Shown one piece after another: positions 25,786-33,913 of a DNA stretch of 64,000 bases. The position numbers and the translations under genes were made by a program. Within the stretch, counting starts at the first letter, position 1, and each line of letters begins with the position of its first letter. Below the pieces are notes generated by a model that saw only the letters and a program-made list of their open reading frames with translations, was not told where the DNA came from and searched no databases. Source of the stretch: RGIG8745 sp045576655 (GTDB taxonomy: Bacteria; Bacteroidota; Bacteroidia; Bacteroidales; Bacteroidaceae). Where the stretch lies: positions 124,001 through 188,000 of the forward strand of contig JAZNGW010000032.1 in NCBI GenBank assembly GCA_045576655.1. The letters are read 5' to 3'.

Positions 25786-28700
25786 TTATAAAGAAATGAT
25801 CTCATTACGTACAATATACCATAGATATGCTTTGATATTTGTTTTTCCCGCACGTTGCAAATGGTCAATGTATTTTTGCATTTGCTTTTTGTGGTCCTGT
25901 GAGTATCGGCCAGTTTTGTAGTCAACAAGAATAATCTGTTTGCCATCTGTCATCACTCTGTCTGGTCGGATAGGTGCAATATTGCCTTCGTCATCCCACG
26001 CAAGGATGGAACGCTCGTTAAGAACATTCCATTTGGGCGAGAACCATTCGCGCGCTTGAGCGTTTTGCATGGCTTTCTCCACAATGGCTATAATACGTTG
26101 TTTTTGTTCCTCGGTTTTGAATACACCTTCAGTTTCGACTTTGCGTATAGCCATAGGCAAATCATCATGAGTTCGTACATTCTCCATCAAGTAATGAACT
26201 ATGTTTCCCTCTTCAATGTAGTCGCTCTTTTTATCGGTGGATTCGGATGTTATAAAGCGTTTAGATTCATTCGACTGGCGAAATTGAGGATGGGACAAAT
26301 AGTGTGTAAAAATCAATTCTTTAGTCATCGGAGTTCTTGTCATCACATTCGGGTCAATGTCCTCTTCTATATTATTATCAGACTCCTTTGATTGTACAAT
26401 CTCTCCCAATGTATAGAAAGTCTTTATTTCTTCAGTTTTTGATTGCATTCGTTGTGGCAATGATGACATAATCACATCGTTTATCGAATAACCCTTAACG
26501 GTTTTTCCTGTAAAAACTATGAGATTTGACTCTGCTCGTGTGAAAGCAACATATAAGAGGTTTAGATTATCGACATAACATTTAAGCGTCTCGGAATCAT
26601 AATCTTTTTTGAATATAGACTTTTGTACAGTTTTTGTGTAGTTTACTGGAACGAGCGGCAATTTGTCGTATGGCGATTCATTAGGCTGACACCACAATAA
26701 GTTTTCAGAACGCCCGTCCATGCTCCAATGGCAGAATGGAACAATCACGCTATGAAACTCTAATCCTTTAGACTTGTGAATTGTCATCACCCGTATTCCG
26801 TCTAATGAATTGGATGGGATAGTCGTATCTTTGATGTTTTCGTTCCACAATGTTATAAATTGATTTATATCATCCGTATGGTCTTGGAGAAATGCAGACA
26901 AGCAATCGTAGAATGAAAAAAGATAAGCATCTTGATTCTCTATGTTTTTTAATTCAAAGATATCATATAAGCATTCAGCAAGTTCTGCAAGTGGCATGAC
27001 AAGGTAATGCGACAAATTTGAATCAAAGGACTTGGGTAGGAGTGAGGCAAATGGTTTGCAATTACATTCATCGTTATCCGATGTAGATTGTGCGGCGTCA
27101 CAAAGAAGTTTGTCCAAATCATCGGAAAACTTTTGGTTTTTTAGAACTTCTGTCTGATACAGATATGCTAAAGTGAGACGTACAATTAGGTCGTCAGGGT
27201 TTGCGACACATGTTAATGCTGCAATAATGATGTTAACGGCAGAAGAAGAACTTAGTTTGAAAGCGTCTTCGCTCACCATTTTTATTTCAGAACCACAATT
27301 AACAAAGTGCATACAGATTGACTCAATGTGTTTCTTTTCTCTTACTAATATTGCTATATCATTGGGATTTACATTGTTATTGATGAGATTGTCAACAGTC
27401 TTCTTGATGCAGTTCAACGTGATGTTTGAATAATTGTAACCCGAATCTTTTGGGATATTAATGTCGCAAACAGACACATATCCTTTCCCCTTGTTTCGTT
27501 CTGAAACCTTCTGCCCAACACTTTTGTAAGCCTTTTCTACTTCTTGAGTTTTAATTCCGCATGACTCGTCATAGTGTTTGGCTACATTTGCCGATGAATT
27601 CGTGAAGAAATCGTTGTTAAACCTTACGACTTCCTCAAGGCTTCGGTGGTTTGTGTCAAGTTTGTCAATAGTAGAAAAGTCGATTTCATCGGATAATTCT
27701 CCATTCTGTATGTTATTCAGGATATTCCAGTCGCTATTTCTCCAGCGGTATATGCTTTGCTTAACATCGCCTACAAGCAGACACATCTGATTTTGCGACA
27801 GACTGTTTGTTATCAAAGGCTTGAAATTTTCCCACTGAAGTGCCGACGTGTCCTGAAACTCGTCAATCATTATATGTTTAAAGCGGTTACCAGTACGCTC
27901 ATATATAAAAGGAATGTCGCTACCATCGATCATGTCGCGAAGAAAACGAGCGGTATCTGCAAGCAAAAAACGGTTTGCGTCCTGGTTTAGTGTTCTCACG
28001 CGAGCTGTTATCATGTCGAGCATCATCAACTGGTTCATGTGCGACATGATGGCATTCGACGTGGATATATGTTTCACAGCCTCCATGCTGAGGACTACGG
28101 CTTTGTCAATTAGTTCCAGATAACTACTGTCGATAAGATTTGCTTTAGCCTCGTCACTGAGCCACTCTTTTGGATTGCCCATGCATCTGGTTACGTAAGA
28201 GTTTGGTGTCACGAACTCCCCTTGACTCAATTTACTGAAAAAGCCTGCTACTCCCTTAGACTTATACTTAAATTCATCGGGAGTAAGTCCTTGGTTAGCA
28301 ATAAAGTTAAAGAAGTTGCGCCCTAACTTTCTAAGTTCTTCTTCCAAAGCCCTCCTTATGGCAAGAATGTGATTGCGGTAGTTCTCCATGAAAGCCTTGT
28401 CACCAATCTTTTGGTGTATGAGCAATTCCTTTTCCAGATAGTTTTCATTGAAGATGTTACGTCCGAATTTCTCGATTTCATCGGCAATAATCCAGTTTTT
28501 TCCTTCTTCAATCTTCTCCATCACATATCTCATGATGAAGTTATATGTGTCGGTGTTCTCCTCTAAGTCATCAATGATGCCCGTGACAGCCTCTTTCAGC
28601 ACGTCGCCGTCATTCAAGTCGACGCGCAGATTTGCCGTCAGGTCAAGTTCGTGGGCAAGTTCGCGGACTATCGATTGAAAGAATGAGTCTATTGTGGTAA

Positions 28701-29034
28701 TGTGAAAACGCGAATAGTCGTGTATGATGTTTGACAAAGCCATGCCGGCTCTCCGTCTGATTTCGACGTCTGTAAGTGACAGACGGATGATTGAGTCGTC
28801 TTTCTTGATTTCATCGAGATAACCGTCCGATTTTTCCAGCCCGTTGGCAATTCCATACAGTTGTGACAATATACGGTTCTTCATTTCAGCGGTAGCCTTT
28901 TTGGTGAATGTGACGGCAAGAATGTTTCTGTACACTCCTGGATTGGCTATCAATAACTTTATATATTCCACTGCCAATGTGAATGTTTTACCACTGCCGG
29001 CTGATGCTTTATATATCTTTAATGGACGAGTCAT
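25786..29034 (-). CDS. addA: AddA-like UvrD/Rep helicase-nuclease
   Basis: A 1082-residue superfamily 1A helicase with a C-terminal nuclease, the AddA subunit of an AddAB complex that unwinds and degrades broken DNA ends. Walker A is ASAGSGKTFTL (residues 10-20). The DEFQDTS box lies near residue 389 and the later helicase motif VMTIHKSKGLEF near residue 745. The nuclease block ILVDYKTGRY lies near residue 1038. The gene order addA then addB, with a short gap, supports a heterodimer. A small heptad repeat tract separates it from the glycosyltransferase gene upstream. Confidence 0.9.
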   Translation of the reverse strand: MTRPLKIYKASAGSGKTFTLAVEYIKLLIANPGVYRNILAVTFTKKATAEMKNRILSQLYGIANGLEKSDGYLDEIKKDDSIIRLSLTDVEIRRRAGMALSNIIHDYSRFHITTIDSFFQSIVRELAHELDLTANLRVDLNDGDVLKEAVTGIIDDLEENTDTYNFIMRYVMEKIEEGKNWIIADEIEKFGRNIFNENYLEKELLIHQKIGDKAFMENYRNHILAIRRALEEELRKLGRNFFNFIANQGLTPDEFKYKSKGVAGFFSKLSQGEFVTPNSYVTRCMGNPKEWLSDEAKANLIDSSYLELIDKAVVLSMEAVKHISTSNAIMSHMNQLMMLDMITARVRTLNQDANRFLLADTARFLRDMIDGSDIPFIYERTGNRFKHIMIDEFQDTSALQWENFKPLITNSLSQNQMCLLVGDVKQSIYRWRNSDWNILNNIQNGELSDEIDFSTIDKLDTNHRSLEEVVRFNNDFFTNSSANVAKHYDESCGIKTQEVEKAYKSVGQKVSERNKGKGYVSVCDINIPKDSGYNYSNITLNCIKKTVDNLINNNVNPNDIAILVREKKHIESICMHFVNCGSEIKMVSEDAFKLSSSSAVNIIIAALTCVANPDDLIVRLTLAYLYQTEVLKNQKFSDDLDKLLCDAAQSTSDNDECNCKPFASLLPKSFDSNLSHYLVMPLAELAECLYDIFELKNIENQDAYLFSFYDCLSAFLQDHTDDINQFITLWNENIKDTTIPSNSLDGIRVMTIHKSKGLEFHSVIVPFCHWSMDGRSENLLWCQPNESPYDKLPLVPVNYTKTVQKSIFKKDYDSETLKCYVDNLNLLYVAFTRAESNLIVFTGKTVKGYSINDVIMSSLPQRMQSKTEEIKTFYTLGEIVQSKESDNNIEEDIDPNVMTRTPMTKELIFTHYLSHPQFRQSNESKRFITSESTDKKSDYIEEGNIVHYLMENVRTHDDLPMAIRKVETEGVFKTEEQKQRIIAIVEKAMQNAQAREWFSPKWNVLNERSILAWDDEGNIAPIRPDRVMTDGKQIILVDYKTGRYSQDHKKQMQKYIDHLQRAGKTNIKAYLWYIVRNEIISL

Positions 29035-29035
29035 G

Positions 29036-29088
29036 AAAGTTAAGAGTTAAAAGTTTAGAGTTGAGAGTTAAAAAAGTGGAAAGTTAAT
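29036..29088. repeat. Short GAGTTA-type repeat tract
   Basis: Between the glycosyltransferase and addA genes lies a run of imperfect six-to-eight-base units of the form AGAGTTA or AAAGTTA (AAAGTTAAGAGTTAAAAG, then TTAGAGTTGAGAGTTA). It looks like simple-sequence expansion; no regulatory role is evident. Confidence 0.55.
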
Positions 29089-29980
29089 GGTTGAGTGAAA
29101 TATATCTGCCGAGTTTATATAGCGAGAAGAGTAGTAGGGACGGATTTCTGCTAAGAAGATTTCGAATGATTTGTTTTTCAAAAACTCGGAACAGCCAGAG
29201 ATACACGCCTTGCAGTCTCAGACGCTCAATCCTTTTTGCCATATCGCCAACTCTGCTCCCTGTGAGCATTTTACCTTGCGATTGCAACTGGATAAGTGTC
29301 TTTAGCGATATGTCGGTCTTTTCAAGAAACCTTTCGTTTGTGTCGAGCCCCATGTGAACCAGCGGGTTGTCTATATGGCTTATGCTTATTCTCTTTTCCT
29401 TTAGTTCCAAGCCGAAGAGCGCATCCTCATATCCGTATTCTTTGCACGACTCGTCGAAGCGTATCTTGTCAAACGCGCTTCTCTTTGCCATTACGTTGAA
29501 GGCGGTGAATTTGTCATACGGATTGAGGGCGCGTTCTTTTGCGCTACGGTGCTTGTCAGCCTGCTTTTCATATTTGAAGCGCAATGAGCGCTTGTCATCA
29601 GTGTTTGTGTCGGGGTGAAGAAGTCCGCCCACGACGACGTCTGCCATGTGGCGATTCTTCCAATATTTATCGATGAAATGGGTGTTTGTTCCCACTGCGG
29701 CATCGCTGTCGATGAATATGACCCACTCGCCTTGCGCCATCTGTGCCAGCCGATTGCGGCACACGGCAGCGCCCTCGTTCCTCTCGTTTACGATGTATTT
29801 GCATTCGCTGAGCGATTGCGCCGCTCTGATGTTGCCGTCGAGCATTGCTCCGTTTGGCGAACAGTCGTCAATGACTATGATTTCGCACTGATGCTCAGAT
29901 GCGCCAATGAGGTTGTGCAGCTGCTTGAGCAGTGATGTGCAGTCGTAGTTGTGGTTTGTTATGAGAATAGAAATATCCAT
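29084..29980 (-). CDS. Family 2 glycosyltransferase
   Basis: A 298-residue GT-A fold glycosyltransferase. The N-terminal nucleotide-sugar domain reads MDISILITNHNYDCTSLLKQL, then IIVIDDCSPNG. The metal-binding motif is in FIDSDAAVG near residue 95. A following acidic block ESCKEYGYEDALFGLELKEK corresponds to the ED region used by the catalytic base in family 2. The C-terminus is basic and amphipathic, possibly touching the membrane. Acceptor and sugar are unknown; cell-surface polysaccharide synthesis is the usual role. It precedes addA on the same strand by about 50 bases. Confidence 0.85.
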   Translation of the reverse strand: MDISILITNHNYDCTSLLKQLHNLIGASEHQCEIIVIDDCSPNGAMLDGNIRAAQSLSECKYIVNERNEGAAVCRNRLAQMAQGEWVIFIDSDAAVGTNTHFIDKYWKNRHMADVVVGGLLHPDTNTDDKRSLRFKYEKQADKHRSAKERALNPYDKFTAFNVMAKRSAFDKIRFDESCKEYGYEDALFGLELKEKRISISHIDNPLVHMGLDTNERFLEKTDISLKTLIQLQSQGKMLTGSRVGDMAKRIERLRLQGVYLWLFRVFEKQIIRNLLSRNPSLLLFSLYKLGRYISLNH

Positions 29981-30076
29981 CAGTTGAGTGCTTTTCTTTG
30001 TTCCATTTTCAAAGTTACGATTATTAAATCAATTATTGAGAAATGCGGAGCTTGTATTTTTCTATGTGCTCATACT

Positions 30077-30106
30077 TTTGTTTTATTTCTTTTTTCCTTA
30101 CCTTTG
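30077..30106 (+). promoter_or_regulatory. Promoter of the structured leader
   Basis: TTTG (30077-30080), an 18-base spacer, then TACCTTTG (30099-30106). It is a good match to the Bacteroidetes consensus and points at the folded segment and the lipoprotein gene. A start near 30113 would give a leader of about 360 bases. Confidence 0.6.
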
Positions 30107-30183
30107 CCTTGTGATACAAAATAAAACGAGTATAAACCTTTTTAAAAACTCAACTGCCAATGAAACATAGCGTATAGTCAGTT

Positions 30184-30402
30184 TACGCACATTTAAGATA
30201 CATTTTGGAAAAGCGTTTTAGCTTTATTCTGCATTCGAAAAGTTTGGCGACTATAAGAAGCTGCATGGATAATAGCGAAAATGCTCGCGCTTTGTAGGCG
30301 TGGGCTTTTGGTTATTCTGCAGCTTGGGTTACGCCAAACACCTTCGAATGGGAATACACTGAAAAGTTCCGCGCTTTTTTTGTGCGTATTCCTTAGGTGT
30401 TT
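30184..30402 (+). ncRNA. Candidate structured leader or small RNA
   Basis: Nested perfect helices pair 30184-30190 with 30382-30388, 30209-30215 with 30372-30378, 30232-30239 with 30343-30350, 30242-30249 with 30332-30339 and 30258-30265 with 30318-30325. 30267-30273 with 30311-30317 adds a helix using G-U pairs. Together they make one hairpin of about 205 nt with a central bubble. A competing fold pairs AAACACCT (30336-30343) with AGGTGTTT (30395-30402) and GGAATAC (30351-30357) with GTATTCC (30386-30392), which would break the first. The long imperfect hairpin recalls 6S RNA in outline, but no family was identified. It could also be a regulatory leader or a mobile hairpin element. Confidence 0.55.
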
Positions 30403-30473
30403 AAAGGGGACAACGGAGTATCTCGAAAAGCCGTTAAGTGAGTAGACTAAGACAATATATTATATAAAGATTT

Positions 30474-31469
30474 ATGAAAACTTTAAGATTAATTGGTTTC
30501 GGACTTTTTGCAGTCCTTTTGAGTTTTGCAATGGCTTCTTGTGATCCAGACCCAGATCCAGACTCTGATCCTGATCCAACGCCAGATGAAAAAACACTAA
30601 CCATTTCTGGCCTTGATTCACCATTCAGTGCACAAGAAGGGAACTTTCAAACTGCACAAGAACTGAAGATAGAATCCAATACCAAGTGGTATATTACGGG
30701 CAAGCCTTCTTGGCTTGATATATCACAAGTTGAAGGCAGTGGCAATGCTACTGTCAAGGTTTGGCCTAACATTGCAAACACTTCTTCAGAAGATAGAAGT
30801 GCCACCTTATCAGTTAAAGCTGGTGACATTGTAAAAGAAAAGACAATTATTCAAAGCGGTAAAAACCCAATAACCTCATCTGGTGAAATACAAGGTCACA
30901 AGTTTGTTGATTTAGGACTTTCTGTGAAGTGGGCAGACCGCAATATCGGTGCAAAATCTCCAGAGCATTTTGGAGACTATTTTGCTTGGGGAGAGACTGA
31001 ACCTAAGGATTCCTATAGTTGGGATACATATAAGTTTTATACACCAAACGTTGATGAAACTTATTCGGGATATTGTGAAGATTTAGGTTCGAATATAAGT
31101 GGAACTCAGTATGATGCGGCAACTGTAAACTGGGGAAATAAATGGCGAATGCCAACAATGAAGGAATTGGAAGAACTTGTTTACAATTGTAAATGGGAGT
31201 GGACAACTTTTGAAAATGTCAATGGATATTTAGTAACAGGAATTAGCGGAAACTCTATTTTTCTTCCGGCTGCTGGCTATTATGGTACAGGCGGACTTTA
31301 TCATGCTGGTTCTATGGGTACTTATCTGACAAGTATGTCCAATAGTAATCACGATTCTCATTTTCTTGAATCAATTGCCTACGCTTTCACTTCGGAATAT
31401 AACGACCATTTTATTGACACACGTCGCTATTACGGTCGCAGTATCCGTCCTGTTGTAGCAGAGAATTAA
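30474..31469 (+). CDS. BACON- and FISUMP-domain lipoprotein
   Basis: A 331-residue predicted surface lipoprotein. The signal MKTLRLIGFGLFAVLLSFAMASC ends in a lipobox and is followed by a DP-rich spacer. Residues about 45-128 form a BACON domain (TISGLDSPFSAQEG, WLDISQVEGSGNATVKV), a module thought to bind carbohydrate or protein. From about residue 135 comes a FISUMP/DUF1566-type domain (GHKFVDLGLSVKWADRNIGA, WGETEPKDSYSWDTYKFY, WRMPTMKELEELV, YGRSIRPV). Such proteins occur in many paralogous copies in Bacteroidales and their role is unclear. It is preceded by an unusually long, highly structured leader and ends at a strong terminator. Confidence 0.85.
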   Translation: MKTLRLIGFGLFAVLLSFAMASCDPDPDPDSDPDPTPDEKTLTISGLDSPFSAQEGNFQTAQELKIESNTKWYITGKPSWLDISQVEGSGNATVKVWPNIANTSSEDRSATLSVKAGDIVKEKTIIQSGKNPITSSGEIQGHKFVDLGLSVKWADRNIGAKSPEHFGDYFAWGETEPKDSYSWDTYKFYTPNVDETYSGYCEDLGSNISGTQYDAATVNWGNKWRMPTMKELEELVYNCKWEWTTFENVNGYLVTGISGNSIFLPAAGYYGTGGLYHAGSMGTYLTSMSNSNHDSHFLESIAYAFTSEYNDHFIDTRRYYGRSIRPVVAEN

Positions 31470-31491
31470 GAGGGATAACAGAATTGTATAA

Positions 31492-31524
31492 TGAAAAAAG
31501 GGCGATGAACTCGCCCTTTTTTCA
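31492..31524. terminator. Bidirectional terminator
   Basis: A perfect 14-bp stem (31492-31505 with 31511-31524) around a 5-base loop, with A and T tracts in the arms, serves two convergent genes. The stop codon of the HU-like gene (31522-31524) lies inside the stem. Confidence 0.8.
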
Positions 31525-31956
31525 TGTGATTTCGTTACCCTCGTCATCTTCTGCCGGAGGATTGACGGTTTCGTCCACCTGCACCACATTGAGGTATGTG
31601 GAGCGGATTGCCTCCTTAAGATGCACCGATGGGGTGAAGATGATGCGGCGGCGGTAGACTGCCGTTGCGCCTGCTTCCTCTACTGTCTTCTTCGCCCTGG
31701 CAGAAAGGGAGAAGCGGAGTGTGCCGAGGTTGGGCAGCTTGATGGAGTGGCCGTTGAGGAGCATTTCTTCAATCTGCTTGAAAATTCCTTCTGCCACTGC
31801 TGCTACGTAGGCTCGAGGCAGGGTGCTGTCGGAAGCGACATAGTCGCAAATCTCGTCGATGCCGATGGTGGAATAACGAATTGGGCGGGTCACGTAACGG
31901 TCCTGGTCAAGCATTATTATTCTCTGCTTGCTGACTTTAAGATTTATTTGTGCCAT
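31522..31956 (-). CDS. HU-like DNA-binding protein
   Basis: A 144-residue protein of the HU/IHF-like family common in Bacteroidetes. Residues about 30-110 match the HU fold, with a helical N-terminal part (ICDYVASDSTLPRAYVAAVAEGIFKQIEEMLLNGHSI) and the strand region IKLPNLGTLRFSLSARAKK. The C-terminal tail is acidic (PPAEDDEGNEIT). These HU paralogues probably bind and bend DNA. ATG at 31956 was chosen; the in-frame TTG two codons upstream is less likely. The gene is isolated, converging with the lipoprotein gene. Confidence 0.75.
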   Translation of the reverse strand: MAQINLKVSKQRIIMLDQDRYVTRPIRYSTIGIDEICDYVASDSTLPRAYVAAVAEGIFKQIEEMLLNGHSIKLPNLGTLRFSLSARAKKTVEEAGATAVYRRRIIFTPSVHLKEAIRSTYLNVVQVDETVNPPAEDDEGNEIT

Positions 31957-32392
31957 ATGCAAAAATAATTAATGGTTAATAATTGGTTTTCGGTCTCGTT
32001 TGTACTAATAACAATGGACGAAAGAGGAATGTTCATCAAAAAATGGATTTTTTTTGATTTTTTTTATTTCTCTTATTTTCCTGCCGCTTTTATATAATGA
32101 ATAGAGTGGAACAAATCGGTGGTGAAAAAGTTCGGTGAGGGTGGTGGGTGTACGACGTACGGATGAGGGGAGAGGTGCGCTTAAATTTTCCCTCTTCGCT
32201 GAAGATAACAAAAAAGCTAAGAGTTTTGTTCTTCGCGCTTCGGCGGAGTTTTATTCGCGCTTCGTCACGAATCAATTCGCTCTTCGGCGTGAATTTATTC
32301 GCTCTTCGGCGCGAATTTCGAAGTTGTGGGCTTTTTTTGAACTTTTGCCTAAAATCGGTTGTTTTTAAGGTAAACATTAAATTATCTTAAAA
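31957..32392 (+). other. Intergenic region with hairpin repeats
   Basis: These 436 bases hold no convincing gene. The left part has long T-rich runs (about 32040-32095). The right part contains a tandem array of hairpin-forming units (32229-32318) and then an AT-rich stretch before the next gene. Confidence 0.6.
32229..32318 (+). repeat. 22-bp tandem array of hairpin-forming units
   Basis: Three units of exactly 22 bp start at 32253, 32275 and 32297, of the form ATTCGCTCTTCGGCGTGAAT plus two bases. An imperfect fourth copy precedes them at about 32229-32252. Each unit pairs ATTCGC with GCGAAT-like sequence around a CTTCGG core, a very stable loop type in RNA. The sequence differs from the CCGCGG arrays but the period is the same. 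Confidence 0.8.
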
Positions 32393-32854
32393 ATGAAAAT
32401 GAGTATGAAAATTGAACTAAAACGCATCGAAAGTTACAATGATGTTTCAAAAGGATGGCTTGTGATTAGCGACGGTGAACGGTCGAGAGAATTGGAGTGC
32501 TTTTGGCGCACTGACATCGGGTGTGTGACAAAGGGGAGCAGGGAACTGCCTGGTGGAGATGCTAAAATTAAGATTAAAATTGCTCCTCCATATAGATATA
32601 TAATATTAATATGTATAAATATGCGTGTCCGCTTCCGTGTTCTTCCTCTTAAGGTGCTTGATTATGACAAACTGGGTGGCGACATTCTGATTAGGAACAG
32701 GGACGGGTCGGTGGTTGACGGTGAGGACTACACGCGGCTGGCAATGCTGATGCAGCACAGCGGTGTGACGAGCATAATGATTGATTCGGAGCGTAAAAGG
32801 ATGGAGGGGAATATGCTCAAGGAGAAGAAGGAGGAATACAAGTGGTTTGATTAA
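32393..32854 (+). CDS. Hypothetical protein
   Basis: A 153-residue soluble protein I do not recognise with confidence. The layout (IELKRIESYNDVSKGWLVISDG at the start, ELECFWRTDIG, then ELPGGDAKIKIKIAP) is faintly like DUF5675, but the diagnostic histidine and cysteine blocks are not evident. The middle (about 32560-32630) is much more AT-rich than the flanks and encodes a hydrophobic stretch (YRYIILICINMRVRF), which looks like local drift or an insertion. Two ATG codons (32393 and 32402 or later) are possible starts. It lies next to the hairpin repeat array. Confidence 0.5.
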   Translation: MKMSMKIELKRIESYNDVSKGWLVISDGERSRELECFWRTDIGCVTKGSRELPGGDAKIKIKIAPPYRYIILICINMRVRFRVLPLKVLDYDKLGGDILIRNRDGSVVDGEDYTRLAMLMQHSGVTSIMIDSERKRMEGNMLKEKKEEYKWFD

Positions 32855-32944
32855 GGGGCGTAGGGCAATAGTTAAGAAGAGCGATTTGTTTTGGATATGC
32901 GATAAAATTTCGTAATTTTGTCGGTTAATATTGAATTTTCAGTT

Positions 32945-33445
32945 ATGATGCTAAATAAAAATAAGACAGAACATTGTGTTCGTGCAGGACTGGAGAAAAT
33001 GGTTCTTAGGACAGGTGCATTGGTGATTATGCTTGCAGTGGCGCTGACATGGTGTTCATGCGAGGATGAGGGTGATGATGTGAGCGAAATATTTGTCGAT
33101 AAGAAATTTAAGATTACCGGCTGTGTGTATAACGGTGTGAACGTGAATGGTGAGGAGGCAAAGAAGTTCTATTCGAACCCTTATTACATTGATTTCAGGA
33201 GCGGTACGTTCGTTGCAGAGCTGGCAAACGGCAGAAAACTGTCGGGCGGCTGGACGGCAGACGGCGACAGCAGGGGGATGAGGTTTGACATAAGTCAGAG
33301 CGAAGGAGAGGATGATGTGCTTAGCAGAAAAGTGTATGAAATAATGAAGAATATAAGGAACTATTCTGGCGATGCCAATGTGATTAAACTTTATAGGGAC
33401 GGCAATAACTTCTTGATTCTGAATGCAAATTTTGATTTTAACTGA
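32945..33445 (+). CDS. DUF4847-like lipoprotein
   Basis: A 166-residue predicted lipoprotein. A positively charged N-terminus is followed by a hydrophobic stretch (MVLRTGALVIMLAVALTWCSC) whose final cysteine fits a lipobox. The mature part is a small beta-rich domain (FRSGTFVAELANGRKLSGGW). Its place directly before a dCMP deaminase and an S41 protease matches the position of DUF4847 proteins in other Bacteroidales, which supports that name. ATG at 32945 or 32948 was chosen over an upstream TTG. The function of the family is unknown. Confidence 0.6.
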   Translation: MMLNKNKTEHCVRAGLEKMVLRTGALVIMLAVALTWCSCEDEGDDVSEIFVDKKFKITGCVYNGVNVNGEEAKKFYSNPYYIDFRSGTFVAELANGRKLSGGWTADGDSRGMRFDISQSEGEDDVLSRKVYEIMKNIRNYSGDANVIKLYRDGNNFLILNANFDFN

Positions 33446-33451
33446 AGTATT

Positions 33452-33886
33452 ATGACAGATAGCGAAAAGCAGTTTGAACTGGACTTGAGATATTTGCGCA
33501 TGGCTCGTATTTGGGCGGAGAACTCATATTGCAAGCGCAGACAGGTGGGGGCGCTTATCGTGAAGGATAAGATGATTATATCAGACGGGTATAATGGCAC
33601 TCCATCGGGGTTTGAGAATGTGTGTGAGGATGAAAATAATGTGACAAAAACCTATGTGCTGCACGCTGAAGCAAACGCTATTACGAAGATAGCACATTCG
33701 AGCAATTCGAGCGAGGGTGCGACGATGTATGTGACGGCGTCGCCTTGCATAGAGTGCGCCAAACTGATTATCCAGTCTGGAATCAGGCGTGTGGTCTATT
33801 CGGAGAAATATCGTTTGGAGGATGGCATCGACTTGCTTAAAAGGGCTGGAATAGAGACTATATATATCAATCCTGACGAGAAATAA
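33452..33886 (+). CDS. dCMP deaminase family protein
   Basis: A 144-residue zinc-dependent deaminase of the cytidine/deoxycytidylate family. The zinc site is complete: histidine and catalytic glutamate in LHAEANAI (near residue 71) and cysteines in TASPCIECAKLI (near residue 100). The N-terminal block CKRRQVGALIVKDKMIISDGYNGTPSGF is typical of dCMP deaminases, which make dUMP for thymidylate synthesis. It follows the DUF4847 gene by six bases and precedes the S41 protease gene by 27. Confidence 0.9.
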   Translation: MTDSEKQFELDLRYLRMARIWAENSYCKRRQVGALIVKDKMIISDGYNGTPSGFENVCEDENNVTKTYVLHAEANAITKIAHSSNSSEGATMYVTASPCIECAKLIIQSGIRRVVYSEKYRLEDGIDLLKRAGIETIYINPDEK

Positions 33887-33913
33887 GGGATTTTTAAATT
33901 ATTTATATTGCAG

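Larger units (their letters stand above)
29981..30473 (+). other. Long non-coding region ahead of the BACON/FISUMP gene
   Basis: A stretch of 493 bases with no convincing gene. It contains a minus-strand TAACTTTG element (complement of 30010-30017) that could serve the glycosyltransferase gene, a plus-strand promoter (30077-30106) and a long folded RNA segment (30184-30402). A small hairpin (AACGG with CCGTT, about 30412-30435) lies close to the ATG at 30474. Confidence 0.7.

Noticed and set aside
22755..29034. Anti-phage defence locus at the helicase/nuclease pair
   Set aside because: Gene order and motifs fit the housekeeping AddAB recombination complex; no other defence gene is adjacent.
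29988..30170. Open frame of 60 codons ahead of the structured leader
   Set aside because: It starts with GTG, runs through the promoter at 30077-30106 and has low-complexity, phenylalanine-rich content.
30184..30388. Firm call of 6S RNA
   Set aside because: The overall hairpin with central bubble is similar in outline, but no diagnostic sequence was recognised, no terminator follows, and a competing fold exists.
31960..31967. TATTTTTG on the minus strand as promoter of the HU-like gene
   Set aside because: It lies so close to the ATG at 31956 that the transcript would start inside the coding region.
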